Assembly: GCA_021791195.1 (NCBI GenBank)
Contig: JAJYXB010000016.1
Span: 18,223-82,222, forward strand
DNA length: 64,000 nucleotides
Direction of reading: 5' to 3'
Source: Actinomycetes bacterium
Lineage (GTDB): Bacteria > Actinomycetota > Thermoleophilia > BMS3ABIN01
The translations under genes were made by a program, and so were the position numbers. The notes beneath the pieces were generated by a model. That model was given only the letters and a program-made list of their open reading frames with translations, was not told the DNA's origin and made no database searches. Shown here piece by piece: positions 14,247 through 23,500 of this stretch. Position 1 is the stretch's first letter. Every line of letters begins with the position of its first letter.

Positions 14247-16490
14247 TCAGTTGCCGCCCACCCCCGCCAGGAGACTGATCGCTCCCTGCTTGCTCAGCGG
14301 CTCGTTCAGATTTCCGCATTTGGGCGATTGTATGCAGGAGGGGCAACCTGTCTGGCAGGGGCAGCTCTCGATCAGCTGCCGCGCTTCGGCCACCAGCTCT
14401 TCGAACCGATGGAAGCCCGCGCGGGTGATGCCTATGCCGCCCGGATGCCCGTCATAGATAAAAATGCTGGGGCCGCCAGTCTGCCACTGGAACTCGGTTG
14501 ACAGGCCGCCGATGTCCCAGCGGTCGCACATGGCGAACAGCGGCAGGAGCGCAATCAGGCCGTGTTCGGCGCCGTGAAGTCCGCCCGGCAGGTCTTGCGG
14601 CTCCACGGCGCCGACGATCTCCTCCGGCAGTGTGAACCACAGCCCCTCGGTGCGGAAGTTCTGCGCCGGCAACTCGAGTTCGATGATCTCCAGCACCTGG
14701 TTGTCTGTCAGCTGTTTCTTCTGGAAGGCGGTCACCTGTTCGGTCACCAGCAGCCTGCCGAAGGACAGCTCCACGCCCCCGGCGCGTCTGAGCAGGGTGC
14801 GCTCCTCGATCTCGACGTCGGTCTCCTTCTTTGGCTGCGTGTAATAATCAACCAGGACCGGCTTCACCAGCGCCACCCGGCCCGCGAGGTCGAGGCGGTC
14901 GACCTGATAAGTCTCCCCCAGGTGCAGGTAGACGGCGCCCGGATGGACGAAGATAAAAGCGCGCTCGGCCTCGACCTGTCCCATGATATTGCCAGTGCCC
15001 TGCTCGACGATCGTGAACGAGTCCGCCGAAGAGGAGCGCAGCGAGACCGCTGCCGCGGGAAATTCCGGCTTTGCCCAGGTGAAGCTGTCGCCCGTCTGCC
15101 GGAGTTCGCCGGCATCGGCCAGCCGGCCGGCGGCCGCCGCCATCTCCGGGCCGAAGAAGGCGCTGTCTACGGGCGTGAGCGGGGCTTCGAACGCCGCCGC
15201 CTTCAGGTGCCCGGCGAATATCTGCTCGTTGCTGAAATCCAGGATGGCCGCTTCGACGTCCCGTTCCAGCAGCTGTTCCGGGTGCGTCATGAAGTACTGA
15301 TCCAGGGCATCGATGCCGGCGATGAAGACCGCCAGGCTCTGCTGGCCGCCGCGGCCGGCGCGTCCCCATTGCTGCAGGAGGCTGGCGACGGTGCCGGGGA
15401 AAGTCGCCGAGATGACGGCGTCGATGCCGCCGACGTCGATACCCAGCTCCAGGGCGCTGGTCGAGACCACCCCGAGCAGCTCCCCGTCAAACAGGGCCTT
15501 TTCGATCTGCCGCCGCTGGCCCGGGGTGTATCCGCCGCGGTAAGGAGCGATTGCTCCGGCCAGCTCCGGCTGTCCGTCCTCGAGTAGCCCGCGGGCGTAT
15601 TTGTAGACCAGCTCGGTGCCTTTGCGCGTGCGCGTAAAGACGATCGTGCGCGCCTTCTTCTTCAGCAGCTCGGCCAGCAGCAGCGAGCTTTCGCCAAAGG
15701 TGCTCTTGCGGATCCCCAGCGATTCATCCAGCAGTGGAGGATTCCAGAAGACGATCTGGCGCTCGCCGCTGGGGGAGCCGTCGCCGGACACCAGCTCGAA
15801 ATCCATCCCCGTCAGCGCCGATGCCAGTTCTGCTGGGTTGGCGATCGTCGCGGTCGTCAGGACGAAAACCGGACTGGCGCCGTAAAACGAGGCGACGCGC
15901 CGGAGGCGCCGGATGACATTGGCGACCCCGGAGCCGAACACGCCCCGGTACGAGTGCGCTTCGTCGATCACCACGTATTTGAGGTTGAAGAAAAAATCTT
16001 CCCAGGCGTCGCGGTGTGGCAGGATGCCGACGTGCAGCATGTCGGGGTTGGTCAGCAGGATGTTGGCCCGCTTGCGGATCTGTGGCCGGTGCGCCGCGGG
16101 GGTATCACCGTCGTAGACCGCCGGCCGCGCGAACGGCAGACGCAGCGCCTGCAACTTGCGCACCTGGTCCTGTGTGAGCGCTTTGGTGGGATAGAGGTAG
16201 AGCGCCCGTGAGCGATCGTCGCCGGCCAGCCGGTCGAGCACCGGCAGGTTGAAGCAGAGCGACTTGCCGCTGGCGCTGGCGGTGGTGACCGCCACATTCC
16301 TGCCGGCGGAAGCGAGTTCGAACGCGCGTGCCTGGTGGCTGTAGAGCCGGCTGATGCCGGCCGACGCCAGCGCCTGCCTGACGCTGCCGGCCAGCGCCGC
16401 GGGCATCTCCGCGAACCGGCCGGGCCTGGCAGCCTGATGACTGATGGCTACGATCTGGGGATATTTTTCCGGAGAGAGGCGAACCATGCC
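14247..16490 (-). CDS. DEAD/DEAH helicase with DUF1998 zinc domain (MrfA/YprA-like)
   Basis: The product (~747 residues from ATG 16490; an upstream in-frame alternative lies at 16526) is a superfamily 2 helicase. Motifs: Q-like LYSHQARAFELA, Walker A variant TTASASGKSLCFNLP, YPTKALTQDQ, DEAH in YVVIDEAHSYRGVFG, TTATIANP, VVSTSALELGIDVGGIDAV and QQWGRAGRGG. The C-terminal domain ends in a four-cysteine cluster, CPCQTGCPSC and KCGNLNEP, typical of DUF1998. B. subtilis MrfA acts in mitomycin-lesion repair with the exonuclease MrfB; no mrfB neighbour is seen here. The S in the Walker A (ASASGKS) is normal for this subfamily. Confidence 0.85.
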   Translation of the reverse strand, partial: GMVRLSPEKYPQIVAISHQAARPGRFAEMPAALAGSVRQALASAGISRLYSHQARAFELASAGRNVAVTTASASGKSLCFNLPVLDRLAGDDRSRALYLYPTKALTQDQVRKLQALRLPFARPAVYDGDTPAAHRPQIRKRANILLTNPDMLHVGILPHRDAWEDFFFNLKYVVIDEAHSYRGVFGSGVANVIRRLRRVASFYGASPVFVLTTATIANPAELASALTGMDFELVSGDGSPSGERQIVFWNPPLLDESLGIRKSTFGESSLLLAELLKKKARTIVFTRTRKGTELVYKYARGLLEDGQPELAGAIAPYRGGYTPGQRRQIEKALFDGELLGVVSTSALELGIDVGGIDAVISATFPGTVASLLQQWGRAGRGGQQSLAVFIAGIDALDQYFMTHPEQLLERDVEAAILDFSNEQIFAGHLKAAAFEAPLTPVDSAFFGPEMAAAAGRLADAGELRQTGDSFTWAKPEFPAAAVSLRSSSADSFTIVEQGTGNIMGQVEAERAFIFVHPGAVYLHLGETYQVDRLDLAGRVALVKPVLVDYYTQPKKETDVEIEERTLLRRAGGVELSFGRLLVTEQVTAFQKKQLTDNQVLEIIELELPAQNFRTEGLWFTLPEEIVGAVEPQDLPGGLHGAEHGLIALLPLFAMCDRWDIGGLSTEFQWQTGGPSIFIYDGHPGGIGITRAGFHRFEELVAEARQLIESCPCQTGCPSCIQSPKCGNLNEPLSKQGAISLLAGVGGN

Positions 16491-16564
16491 TAATCTTACC
16501 CCAGCCGGCGGCTGTAAGCGCCACACCGGCTTCCCGGGGAAAGGGGAGCTGAACTCCGGGGTTC

Positions 16565-19342
16565 CTAGCGCAGCGGGAGGGAGCGCGCCCCCCAGTCACG
16601 GGCGTGCGCAATCGCTTTCATCAGCTCCACCGACCACAATGCCATGCTGGCGACGGCGGTGGCCGCCAGCCACTGCCGGACTGAGAGCGGTTCGGTGCCA
16701 AAGGCTTGCCGCAGCGCCGGCACCTGCACCACGCAGATCATCATTGCCACCGATACCGCGATCGCTCCCAGGAGCCAGCGATTTTCCAGCAGGTGCGGCA
16801 GCGAGCTGTGCCTCAGCCGGCGGCTGCCGAGTGCGTTGAACAGCTGGGAGAACGCCAGCGTCACGAAGGCGATGGTTCGTGCGTGCGTGACGCTGGCGGA
16901 AGACAGGCTGATCAGTCCTCCCGGGAAATATGCGTCCAGGAGAAAAAGCGTGCCCAGCGCCGAGACGGAGCCGACGACGGCGACGAGACGCCAGACCGCG
17001 GCGTCGATCACTGGTTCGCGGCGCGGGCGGGGGGGCTTGATCATGGCCTGCGGATCAGCCGGGTTCACACCCAGCGCCAGCGCCGGCAAGCCGTCGGTCA
17101 CCAGGTTGATCCACAGGATCTGGACCGCCAGCAGGGGCAGCAGCAGTCGCTGGGCGCCGGAACCGAGCATGCCGGCGAGGATGATCCCCAGAAAAAGCGT
17201 CAGCACCTCGCCGGCATTGGAGGACAGCAGATAGGCGACTACTTTGCGGATGTTGCTGAAGATCGCCCGGCCCTCCTCCACGGCGGCGATGATGGTGGCG
17301 AAGTTATCGTCGGCCAGCACCATGTCGGCGGCTTCACGGGCGATGTCGGTCCCGCCGCGGCCCATGGCCACGCCGATGTCGGCGCGCCTGAGCGCCGGCG
17401 CGTCGTTGACGCCGTCGCCGGTTACCGCCACCGTGTGCCCGCCAGACTGCAGCGCTTCCACGATCCTGACTTTGTGTCCGGGCGAGATGCGAGCAAATAT
17501 CCTCACTTTATCAACGATCTTCTTCAACCCGGCGTCGCTGACGCCGTCGATCTGGTCGCCGGTCATGGAGACGCCCGGCAGGCCGATCTCGGTGGCGACG
17601 GCGCGGGCAGTTTCCAGGTGGTCGCCGGTGACCATGTACACGCGGATGCCGGCGCGCCGGCAGGCCTGCACCGCGGCAGCAGCCTCGGGGCGGGGCGGGT
17701 CCTGGATGCCGGCGATCCCGAGGAACACCAGCTCGCGGCCGGCGCCGTCGATGCCGTCGAAGCCGTCGCGGGGGACCGGCCGCGTGGCGACCGCCAGCGG
17801 CCGCAGGCTCCTTGCGGCCAGGGCGGACGCCGCTTTCAGATAACGCGCGCGCGCCGCCTCATCCAGCGGCGCGATGCCGCCCGCGACCGCCGCCCGGGTG
17901 CACAGGGGCAGGATTGTCTCCGGCGCTCCCTTGGCATGCAGCACTACCAGGCCGCCGCCGGCGGTGGTGGCAACGGTCATCTTCTTCGTCTCGGGCGAGA
18001 ATGGCTGCTCGGCGATGCGCCGGTTTTGTTCCGCCAGCTGCCCGCGATCGATGCCAAGCTTCAAGCCCATGATCAGCAGCGAAGCTTCGGTGGGCGATCC
18101 GGCAGGCTGCCAGCCGCCGTCCCTTTCCTCGATGGCTGCGTCTGTGGCAAGCACGGCGCTGATAGCGAGCCGGGCGGCTTCCTCGCGTGCCGCGGGCGGC
18201 CCTGAGACATCGCCCTCCGGCCGGTAACCGGCGCCGCTCAGCAGGACCTTGCCGGATGGCACCACGATCTCGCGCACGGTCATCTCCCCCACGGTGAGCG
18301 TGCCCGTCTTGTCGGAGCAGACCGCCGTGGTGGCTCCGAGAGTCTCCACCGCCGGCAGCCGGCGCACAAGGGCGTGCCGGCGCGCCATGCGCTGCGAACC
18401 GAGCGCCAGGGCGCCGGTAACCACCGCCGGGAGTCCTTCCGGGATGGCGGCAACCGCCAGCGCTACGCCGAACAGCATCATGTCCAGGATGCTGCCCCAA
18501 TCCCGGGCGCCGGATACCAGTAGCCCGGTCAGGGCCACCACGGCGGCAATCGCCAGGACCAGCAGAGCCAGCTTCCTGCCCAGCTGATCCAGGTTTTGCT
18601 TCAGCGGCGTTTCGCGCCGGGGCGCCTGATTGATGAGCTCGGCGATCTGTCCCACCTGCGTTGCCGCGCCGGTAGCGATCACTAGCGCCCGGCCCCTTCC
18701 GGCGGTCACCGCGGTGCCCGCGAATACCATGCAGCTGCGGTCCGCGACGGGCGTAGCCTCAGCGACCGGGAGAACCGACTTGGGAACCGGCGTGCTCTCA
18801 CCAGTGAGGGAGCTCTCGTCGGTTTCCAGCGCACTTGCCTCCAGCAGGCGCGCATCAGCGGCGACGCGGTCACCGGCAGCAAGCGTTACCAGATCGCCCG
18901 GAACAAGCATCTCGGCCGGCAGCCGCCGGCTGGAGCCTTGCCTGACGACGATGGCCTCAGGCCCGCTCAGCCGCTCGAGCCGGCTCAGGCTCATCTCCGC
19001 CCGGTACTCCTGGAAAAAACCGATGCCGGCATTGGCAAGCACGATCGCGGCGATCACCAGGGTGTCATAGGGGAGCGGCTCTTCAGGCCGGAAAAGCCAG
19101 GCCGCCAGGGAAATCGCCGCGGCGACCAGCAGCACGATTACCAGCAGGCTGCGGAACTGGCGCGTGAAAAGAACGAGAACGCTTTCCCGGCGGGCTTCAG
19201 GGATGCGGTTGGGGCCGAAGCTGGCGAGCCGTTTGGCCGCGCCGGCTTCGGTCAGACCGGCGGCCGCATCGGAGCCGAGCAGGGATACTATCCGGGAGGA
19301 AGGAGTACTGTGAGCGATGGCCGTGGATTTGCTGAAGTCCAT
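16565..19342 (-). CDS. P-type ATPase, type IIA (Ca2+-transporting-like)
   Basis: The 925-residue product is a cation pump. It shows the phosphorylation motif CSDKTGTLT (~residue 343), TGES in the actuator domain, KGAPE in the nucleotide-binding region, [12 protein letters not shown] and [11 protein letters not shown]. Calcium-site residues of SERCA type are present: [11 protein letters not shown] in M4, [10 protein letters not shown] in M5 and [15 protein letters not shown] in M6. This supports Ca2+ export, though some close relatives move Mn2+ or Na+. Length fits. The start ATG 19342 precedes a standard N-terminal cation-ATPase domain ([20 protein letters not shown]). It lies 75 bp upstream of the helicase on the same strand. 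Confidence 0.88.
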   Translation of the reverse strand: MDFSKSTAIAHSTPSSRIVSLLGSDAAAGLTEAGAAKRLASFGPNRIPEARRESVLVLFTRQFRSLLVIVLLVAAAISLAAWLFRPEEPLPYDTLVIAAIVLANAGIGFFQEYRAEMSLSRLERLSGPEAIVVRQGSSRRLPAEMLVPGDLVTLAAGDRVAADARLLEASALETDESSLTGESTPVPKSVLPVAEATPVADRSCMVFAGTAVTAGRGRALVIATGAATQVGQIAELINQAPRRETPLKQNLDQLGRKLALLVLAIAAVVALTGLLVSGARDWGSILDMMLFGVALAVAAIPEGLPAVVTGALALGSQRMARRHALVRRLPAVETLGATTAVCSDKTGTLTVGEMTVREIVVPSGKVLLSGAGYRPEGDVSGPPAAREEAARLAISAVLATDAAIEERDGGWQPAGSPTEASLLIMGLKLGIDRGQLAEQNRRIAEQPFSPETKKMTVATTAGGGLVVLHAKGAPETILPLCTRAAVAGGIAPLDEAARARYLKAASALAARSLRPLAVATRPVPRDGFDGIDGAGRELVFLGIAGIQDPPRPEAAAAVQACRRAGIRVYMVTGDHLETARAVATEIGLPGVSMTGDQIDGVSDAGLKKIVDKVRIFARISPGHKVRIVEALQSGGHTVAVTGDGVNDAPALRRADIGVAMGRGGTDIAREAADMVLADDNFATIIAAVEEGRAIFSNIRKVVAYLLSSNAGEVLTLFLGIILAGMLGSGAQRLLLPLLAVQILWINLVTDGLPALALGVNPADPQAMIKPPRPRREPVIDAAVWRLVAVVGSVSALGTLFLLDAYFPGGLISLSSASVTHARTIAFVTLAFSQLFNALGSRRLRHSSLPHLLENRWLLGAIAVSVAMMICVVQVPALRQAFGTEPLSVRQWLAATAVASMALWSVELMKAIAHARDWGARSLPLR

Positions 19343-19369
19343 GACCGCAGTTATACCCAGAGCGGCGAG

Positions 19370-19753
19370 CTAGCTTGCGGCTTTCCTGCGGGGGTCGACT
19401 GTTTCCTCTGGTAGACCACCGTTCTCGTCTTTGGTCTCCTGGATCTCGTCGAGCCGGTCATTGAAAGAGCCAGCGATGTGGCCGACCTGTTCGGAGATGA
19501 AGCGGTGGACATCGATCGCGGTAGGCAATGAAGAGATTTGCACCTCGATATCCTCCAGGATCGCCTGAAGCTGATTGCAGCTTTCAGACAGACGGGTACC
19601 TCCCTCAAGCGACATGGGGGAGTCACAGTAAGGGCAGTTGATTTTTTCCTCTCTGCGAAGCGCCCCTTCATCCACCCAAATGTAAGTGAAGCAATCCGGA
19701 CAGGTTGCCCAGTAGATGACAGGACGCCGTCCTGCCTTTTGATCGGAATTCAT
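19370..19753 (-). CDS. Small zinc-ribbon protein of unknown function
   Basis: This 127-residue protein opens with a likely zinc ribbon: CPDC near residue 18 and CPYC near residue 40. The rest is predicted mainly helical, with a hydrophilic coiled-coil-like stretch (QLQAILEDIEVQISSL, HIAGSFNDRLDEIQETKDE). No signal peptide or membrane segment is seen. It ends 27 bp before the P-type ATPase start on the same strand, so they may be co-transcribed. I do not recognise a named family. Confidence 0.6.
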   Translation of the reverse strand: MNSDQKAGRRPVIYWATCPDCFTYIWVDEGALRREEKINCPYCDSPMSLEGGTRLSESCNQLQAILEDIEVQISSLPTAIDVHRFISEQVGHIAGSFNDRLDEIQETKDENGGLPEETVDPRRKAAS

Positions 19754-19873
19754 TTTCCCCGCACCCCTGTGAAACGATAATGCACAGCAAGTTTATCATC
19801 ACGCGGATGTGATTGGGAGAGGCGCCGCCGGAAACCGGCGTGCGCGGGAAGCATTGGAGTCTGGAAAATTTTT

Positions 19874-19969
19874 TGGCGGGAAGGCGTAGGAATCGAACCT
19901 ACCAACGACGGGGTTACCGCCGCCTACCGGTTTTGAAGACCGGGTGGGCCACCAGACCCGTGCCCTCCC
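19874..19969 (-). tRNA. selC: tRNA-Sec (anticodon TCA)
   Basis: Read on the minus strand, an 8-bp acceptor stem (GGGAGGGC with GCCTTCCC) is followed by discriminator G and encoded CCA. The anticodon loop reads CTTCAAA with TCA, the long variable arm is GC-rich, and the T arm contains GGTTCGATTCC. The extended acceptor stem and long variable arm are diagnostic of tRNA-Sec. Length is 96 with CCA. A possible -10 TAGAAT lies at 19992-19997. selB and selA are encoded 9 kb away; the giant gene lies between. Confidence 0.95.
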
Positions 19970-19997
19970 GCGATCGGCATGCGCCAGTGTGATTCTA

Positions 19998-20483
19998 ACC
20001 TAATCTTCGCCGCGGGACGAATCAGCCAAACCCTGGACGCGGCCATTTTTAGTTGACATTAATATGTAATGTGTCAGAAAAGGGCGCCTGATTGTTCCAT
20101 GAGCTGCCGGACAGGGGGAGCGAAGAAAACAGCGAAAGACTTTTTATATTGGCTTCCGGAAATGAAATTCCTTTAAAATTCTTGCAGTTTTAAACATAAG
20201 AATTACTTATGGATTTGGAGAAACTGAGAAGTTATATCCGGCGCCGCTTCCAGCGACCCCCGCGGGCGTCTTTGGCCGGCGGCAAAAAACCTGACGGCGG
20301 TAGTCGTATTTCCGCACGCCGGTGAGCGATTATTTCCTTCAAATACAGGCTTTTAAAGTGAATGGATGGCGCCCGCCGCCACCGCATGACCGGTTGATAA
20401 AAAGGCACAATCCCAGTTTTAGCCGCGCGTTCTCTGCCACCCCGGTGAGCGATTAAATTCAAATCCGACGAGAACGGTTTTAT
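19998..20483. other. Long intergenic region upstream of giant gene
   Basis: No gene is supported here. It contains an imperfect palindrome TGACATTA-ATATG-TAATGTGTCA at 20055-20078 and two copies of CCGGTGAGCGATTA at 20319-20332 and 20442-20455, each followed within 5 bases by TTCAAAT. The rest alternates GC-rich and AT-rich blocks. I looked for cyclic-di-GMP and other riboswitch signatures and did not find one. Confidence 0.45.
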
Positions 20484-20523
20484 TTGTGAAACTATTTACA
20501 ACTAAATACCCCGGGGGTAAAAT
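20484..20523 (+). promoter_or_regulatory. Promoter with CRP/FNR-like site before giant gene
   Basis: TTGTGA-AACTAT-TTACAA (20484-20501) is one base from a perfect CRP/FNR-type palindrome. It overlaps a -35 TTTACA (20495-20500), which is 17 bp from a -10 TAAAAT (20518-20523). With transcription starting near 20530-20534 the site is centred at about -38 to -42, a class II activator position. The spacer contains the palindrome TACCCCGGGGGTA, a possible second operator. Confidence 0.6.
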
Positions 20524-20574
20524 TAAACGCCATTTTTGATTACCCCCCAGTCAAAATATAGAAAGGGATAACGG

Positions 20575-23500
20575 GTGAAGGTCATACAGCATGAAATAAA
20601 GCGTGCGGTAAAACCCCCTCTAGGTTTCATTGCCCTCGGACTTGCTCTTGTTTTTCTGATCCTCTCTCACGGCAGCTCCGCCTTTGCGGCCACGACCATC
20701 GGTACTACGGGCGGCGGCTGTTCCACAATCGGCACGTGGAATCAGGCCACTTTGACCTGTACGCTGACTGGTGATGTTATCATCGCCAGCGGCAACGGCA
20801 TCAACATCAACGGCTCGGGGATCACGCTCGATGGCGCCGGGCACACGATTACCGGCAGCATGGCTTACACCACCGGAATCGCCATCAGTTCTTCGAACGT
20901 CACGTTAAAGAATCTGACTATCAACAATTTTATGTACGGCGCTTATGTGATGGCTGCCAGCGGCGCCGTCATCACCGGCGACACATTCTCCGGAAACGGC
21001 TATGGCGTTTACCTCTCGGTCGCAAACAGCGCCCGGGTGTACAACAATAATCTTCTGGGCAACACCACGCAGTTATATCAGTCCGGCGGCGCCGGCGATC
21101 TTTTCAGCCAGCCAGCTCCGTCGGGCGGCAACTTCTACAGCAATTACAACACCGCGGCGCAGGGATGCGTCGACGGCAACGGCGACGGCTATTGCGATGC
21201 CGCCTACAGCTTCACCGGCGGTTCGGATGCGCTGCCATGGACCACGCAGACCGGCTGGCAGGATACGACGCCGCCGGCGATAAGCAGCGTTCTCCCCACA
21301 GGCAACATCAACACCGGTTCGGCCACCATCAGCGTCAGCTATGCCGACGCGGGTTCGGGCGTCAACACATCCGCGGTCAGCGTTACACTTGACGGTTCGG
21401 CGCTCACAGGGTGCAATATCACTGCCGCCGGCGCCAGCTGCCCCGTTAGCGGGCTCGCCCTGGGGGCGCACACCATCGGCGGTTCGGTGGCGGACAAGAA
21501 GGGCAACACCAGCAGCATCAGCGGCAGTTTCAGTGTCGTGGACAATACGCCGCCGGCCATCACCAGCATCGCACCGACAGGCGCCATCAGCACAACTTCA
21601 CCGACCATCACGGCCAGCCTGGCGGACGACCTGACCGGCGTGAACACAGCGTCGGTTTCCGTTTCACTCGACGGCACCGCGGTGCCGGGTTGCACCGTGA
21701 CGGCGTCGAGCGTCAGCTGCGGCACGAGCGGCCTGGCAGCCGGAGCCCACAACGTTACGATCAGCGCCGCGGACGTTGCCGGCAACACCGGCAGCGCTTC
21801 CGCTTCATTTAATATAGACACGACCGCGCCGGTGGTCAGCAACGTGCAACCGTCCGGAACCATCAATGCCGCTACCGCCACCGTCAGCGCCTCTTATGTT
21901 GATTCAGGCGCCGGCATCAACGCCGGCAGTGTCAGCGTCAGCCTGGACGGATCTTCGCTGGTCTGCAGCGTGACAGCATCCGGCGTTTCATGTCCGGTCA
22001 GCGGCCTGGCTGTCGGCGCACACACTATTAGTGGATCGGTGGCCGACAGCGCCGGCAACGTCAGCGCCATCAGCGGCAGCTTCACTGTCGCGGACGCCGC
22101 GCCGCCCGCCGTGGTCTATAACGGACCGAGCGGCTGGGTCAATAGCGCCAGCCCGACAATCACCGCCAGCTATACGGACGCCGCGCCTTCCAGCGGCGTG
22201 AACACCGCCAGCGCCAGCCTGAGCCTGAACGGCTCGGCGGCGATTGCATGCACGGCCCTGGCGGGCTCGATCAGCTGCCCGACCAGCGGACTGGCGGATG
22301 GTCACTACTCGGCCACCGTCACCATTAATGACAACAGCGGCAACGCCGGTTCATCCACCGGGTCGTTCGACATCGATACGGTCAGCCCGGCGGTGACAGG
22401 TCTGGCGCCCAGCGGCACTCTCGGGGTGATGTCCGCCACGATCAGCGCCAGCTACAGTGACGCCGCCAGCGGCATCAATGCCTCTTCGGCGTCGGTGACG
22501 ATGGACGGGAACCCAGTTTCGGGATGCAGCGTCTCCGCCACCGGCGTCAGCTGCAATGTCGCCGGCCTGACCAACGGAACGCACAACTATACCGCCAGCG
22601 TCAATGACCTGGCCGGCAACACCGGCACGGCCAGCGGCTCTTTCACGGTCGCCCTGGCCGATACCACGCCGCCAGTGGTAACCAGCGTCCAGCCATCCGG
22701 CACTATATATACGTCCGCTCCGACCATCAGCGCGAGCTATTCCGACACCGGCTCCGGCGTCAACACCGGCTCCGGCGTCAACACCGGCTCCGGCGTCAAC
22801 ACCGGCTCCGTGTCGGTGACGCTCAACGGCACGGCGCTGACCGGCTGTCAGGTGAGCACCACTGGCGTCAATTGCAACGTTTCCGGCCTGGCGGACGGGA
22901 CGTACAATGTGGTTGTCAGTGTGATGGACAACTCCAATAACACTGGCACGGCATCGTCGACCTTCACGGTGACGACCGTCCAGACCATCGGCACGAAGAA
23001 CATCACCAACAATGCCACCGGCGGCGACTGCGCATCTTTCGCCAGCTGGGACAATACCGCCAGGAAATGTACCCTCAACACGGACCTGGTGGTACAGAGC
23101 GGCAAGAATGGCATCAACATCGCCAGCGACGGCATCACCCTCGACGGCAACGGCCATACGATCACCGGCGGCATGGGATACACGACCGGTGTTTCCATCA
23201 TGCTTCATAGCAACGCCACTGTCGAGAACCTCAACATCAGTTCTTTCGAATATGGTATCTACACGATGTCGTCCTCGGGGGCGACGCTTGTGAAGGATAC
23301 GCTGAGCGGCAACCAGTACGGCATCTATCTGAGTGGCGGCAGCTCCAACAAGGTTTATAACAACAATTATCTGGGCAGCACGGTGGCGCAGCTTACCGCC
23401 TCCGGGAGCACCGGGAACATCTATTATCAGCCGGCTCCGGCAGGCGGCAGTTACTGGAGCAACTATTCGACGGTGGCACAGGGCTGCGTCGATGCCAATG

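Noticed and set aside
16706-18205. Plus-strand open frame opposite the P-type ATPase
   Set aside because: Shadow of a complete ATPase gene; no domain or initiation signal.
20221-20460. Cyclic-di-GMP or other riboswitch before the giant gene
   Set aside because: Core signatures such as GCAAACC and ACGCAAAGCC are absent on either strand.
20232-20462. 76-codon minus-strand frame in the region before the giant gene
   Set aside because: No ribosome site, homology or motif; it covers the duplicated 14-mers and is probably non-coding.
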